Assembly (NCBI GenBank): GCA_014239225.1
Contig: JAAZZI010000036.1
Location: 1 to 7,434 of the forward strand
Origin: Gammaproteobacteria bacterium
GTDB lineage: Bacteria > Pseudomonadota > Gammaproteobacteria > Eutrophobiales > Eutrophobiaceae
Reading direction: 5' to 3'
DNA: 7,434 bases
Of this stretch, positions 7,138-7,434 are shown piece by piece. The first letter of the stretch is position 1. Each line of letters starts with the position of its first letter. Made by a program: the position numbers and the translations under genes. The notes under the pieces were generated by a model that did not search any database, was not told the DNA's origin, and worked only from the letters and a program-made list of their open reading frames with translations.

Positions 7138-7143
7138 TAAATA

Positions 7144-7341
7144 ATGTTGATATTAACGCGTCGAGTAGGAGAGACATTAATGATTGGCGATAGCGTTGAC
7201 GTTACAGTCTTAGGTATTCGGGGTAATCAGGTCCGTATCGGGATTAATGCCCCAAAGGATGTATCCGTTCATCGTGAGGAAATCTATGATCGTATTCAGG
7301 ATGAAAAATCTGAAGATTCAGTATCATCGGATATTTCATAG
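7144..7341 (+). CDS. csrA: carbon storage regulator CsrA (RsmA)
   Basis: CsrA is a small dimeric RNA-binding protein that binds GGA motifs in mRNA leaders to block or alter translation and stability. It controls carbon metabolism, motility, biofilm and virulence-type switches, and is titrated by small RNAs. It has 65 residues, close to the 61 of E. coli. The N-terminal strand [16 protein letters not shown] carries the RNA-contacting L4 and R6. [20 protein letters not shown] follows, and then [10 protein letters not shown] with R44, the other main RNA-contact residue. The C-terminal tail from about residue 53 is acidic and serine-rich ([10 protein letters not shown]) and looks disordered, as is usual. 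It has a full-strength AGGAGG ribosome site. The gene lies between lysC and tRNA-Ser, the same neighbourhood as rsmA in Pseudomonas. Confidence 0.98.
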   Translation: MLILTRRVGETLMIGDSVDVTVLGIRGNQVRIGINAPKDVSVHREEIYDRIQDEKSEDSVSSDIS

Positions 7342-7350
7342 CGGTCATTT

Positions 7351-7362
7351 ACTAGGTCTAGT
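7351..7362. repeat. short inverted repeat between csrA and tRNA-Ser
   Basis: ACTAG (7351-7355) and CTAGT (7358-7362) are inverse complements separated by GT. The loop is too small for an RNA hairpin, so if functional it acts as DNA. It lies in the 26-nt gap before the tRNA. No good promoter hexamer pair is visible in this gap, so the tRNA may be transcribed from within or upstream of csrA. Confidence 0.35.
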
Positions 7363-7367
7363 ATAAA

Positions 7368-7434
7368 GGAGAGGTGGCCGAGTGGCTGAAGGCGCTCCCC
7401 TGCTAAGGGAGTATACGGTTTATCCCGTATCGAG
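7368..7434 (+). tRNA. serV: tRNA-Ser (anticodon GCU), 3' end outside window
   Basis: Only the first 67 bases are present. The 5' acceptor strand GGAGAGG (7368-7374) is followed by TGGCCGAG and the rest of the D arm. The anticodon stem is CTCCC/GGGAG (7395-7399 and 7407-7411), with loop CTGCTAA and anticodon GCT at 7402-7404, which reads AGC and AGU serine codons. A long variable arm, the serine-class hallmark, has a 6-bp stem ATACGG/CCGTAT (7413-7418 and 7425-7430). The T arm, the 3' acceptor strand and any encoded CCA lie beyond the edge. The sequence closely matches E. coli tRNA-Ser(GCU) in its first half, and E. coli also places it downstream of csrA. Confidence 0.95.

Noticed and set aside
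1..7434. CRISPR array, insertion sequence or prophage att site
   Set aside because: No regularly spaced repeats, transposase-like frame or terminal inverted repeats seen. The tRNA-Ser 3' end, where an att site might lie, is outside the window.

Overview
The window looks like a chromosomal segment of a gammaproteobacterium with an AT-leaning genome (roughly 40% GC by eye). The evidence is the gene order (cinA end, recA, recX, alaS, lysC, csrA, tRNA-Ser with anticodon GCU) and the proteins themselves, which read as ordinary proteobacterial housekeeping types. The alaS-lysC-csrA-tRNA-Ser order resembles Pseudomonas and relatives. I cannot name the genus from sequence alone.

Layout. The window opens inside the 3' end of a CinA/PncC amidase gene (1-243, plus strand). 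A two-gene minus-strand unit follows: a WYL-domain regulator of the CapW/BrxR type (1437 to 547), then an 88-residue two-helix membrane protein (514 to 248). This pair sits between cinA and recA, which are often adjacent in this group. A 172-bp divergent control region (1438-1609) holds a near-consensus sigma-70 promoter for recA but no recognisable LexA box. It also holds two sets of short direct repeats.

From 1610 the plus strand carries recA, recX (best start a CTG overlapping the recA stop by 4 bp), alaS (10-nt gap), lysC (65-nt gap), csrA (141-nt leader) and a tRNA-Ser truncated by the window edge. recA, recX and alaS look like one operon. lysC may be read through or separately controlled, because a small hairpin precedes it. 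csrA has a long leader with repeated GGA motifs, typical of CsrA autoregulation.

How the genes fit together. RecA is the recombinase and RecX modulates its filaments. AlaS, LysC and tRNA-Ser are translation and amino-acid genes, and CsrA is the global post-transcriptional regulator. The regulator/membrane-protein pair is the only accessory-looking part. WYL regulators include phage-defence repressors (CapW, BrxR) and DNA-damage regulators (PafBC, DriD), so one placed back-to-back with a recA lacking a LexA site is the most interesting arrangement here. Any regulatory link is inference. No transposon, CRISPR array or clear strong terminator is visible, and no intergenic stretch exceeds 300 bases.
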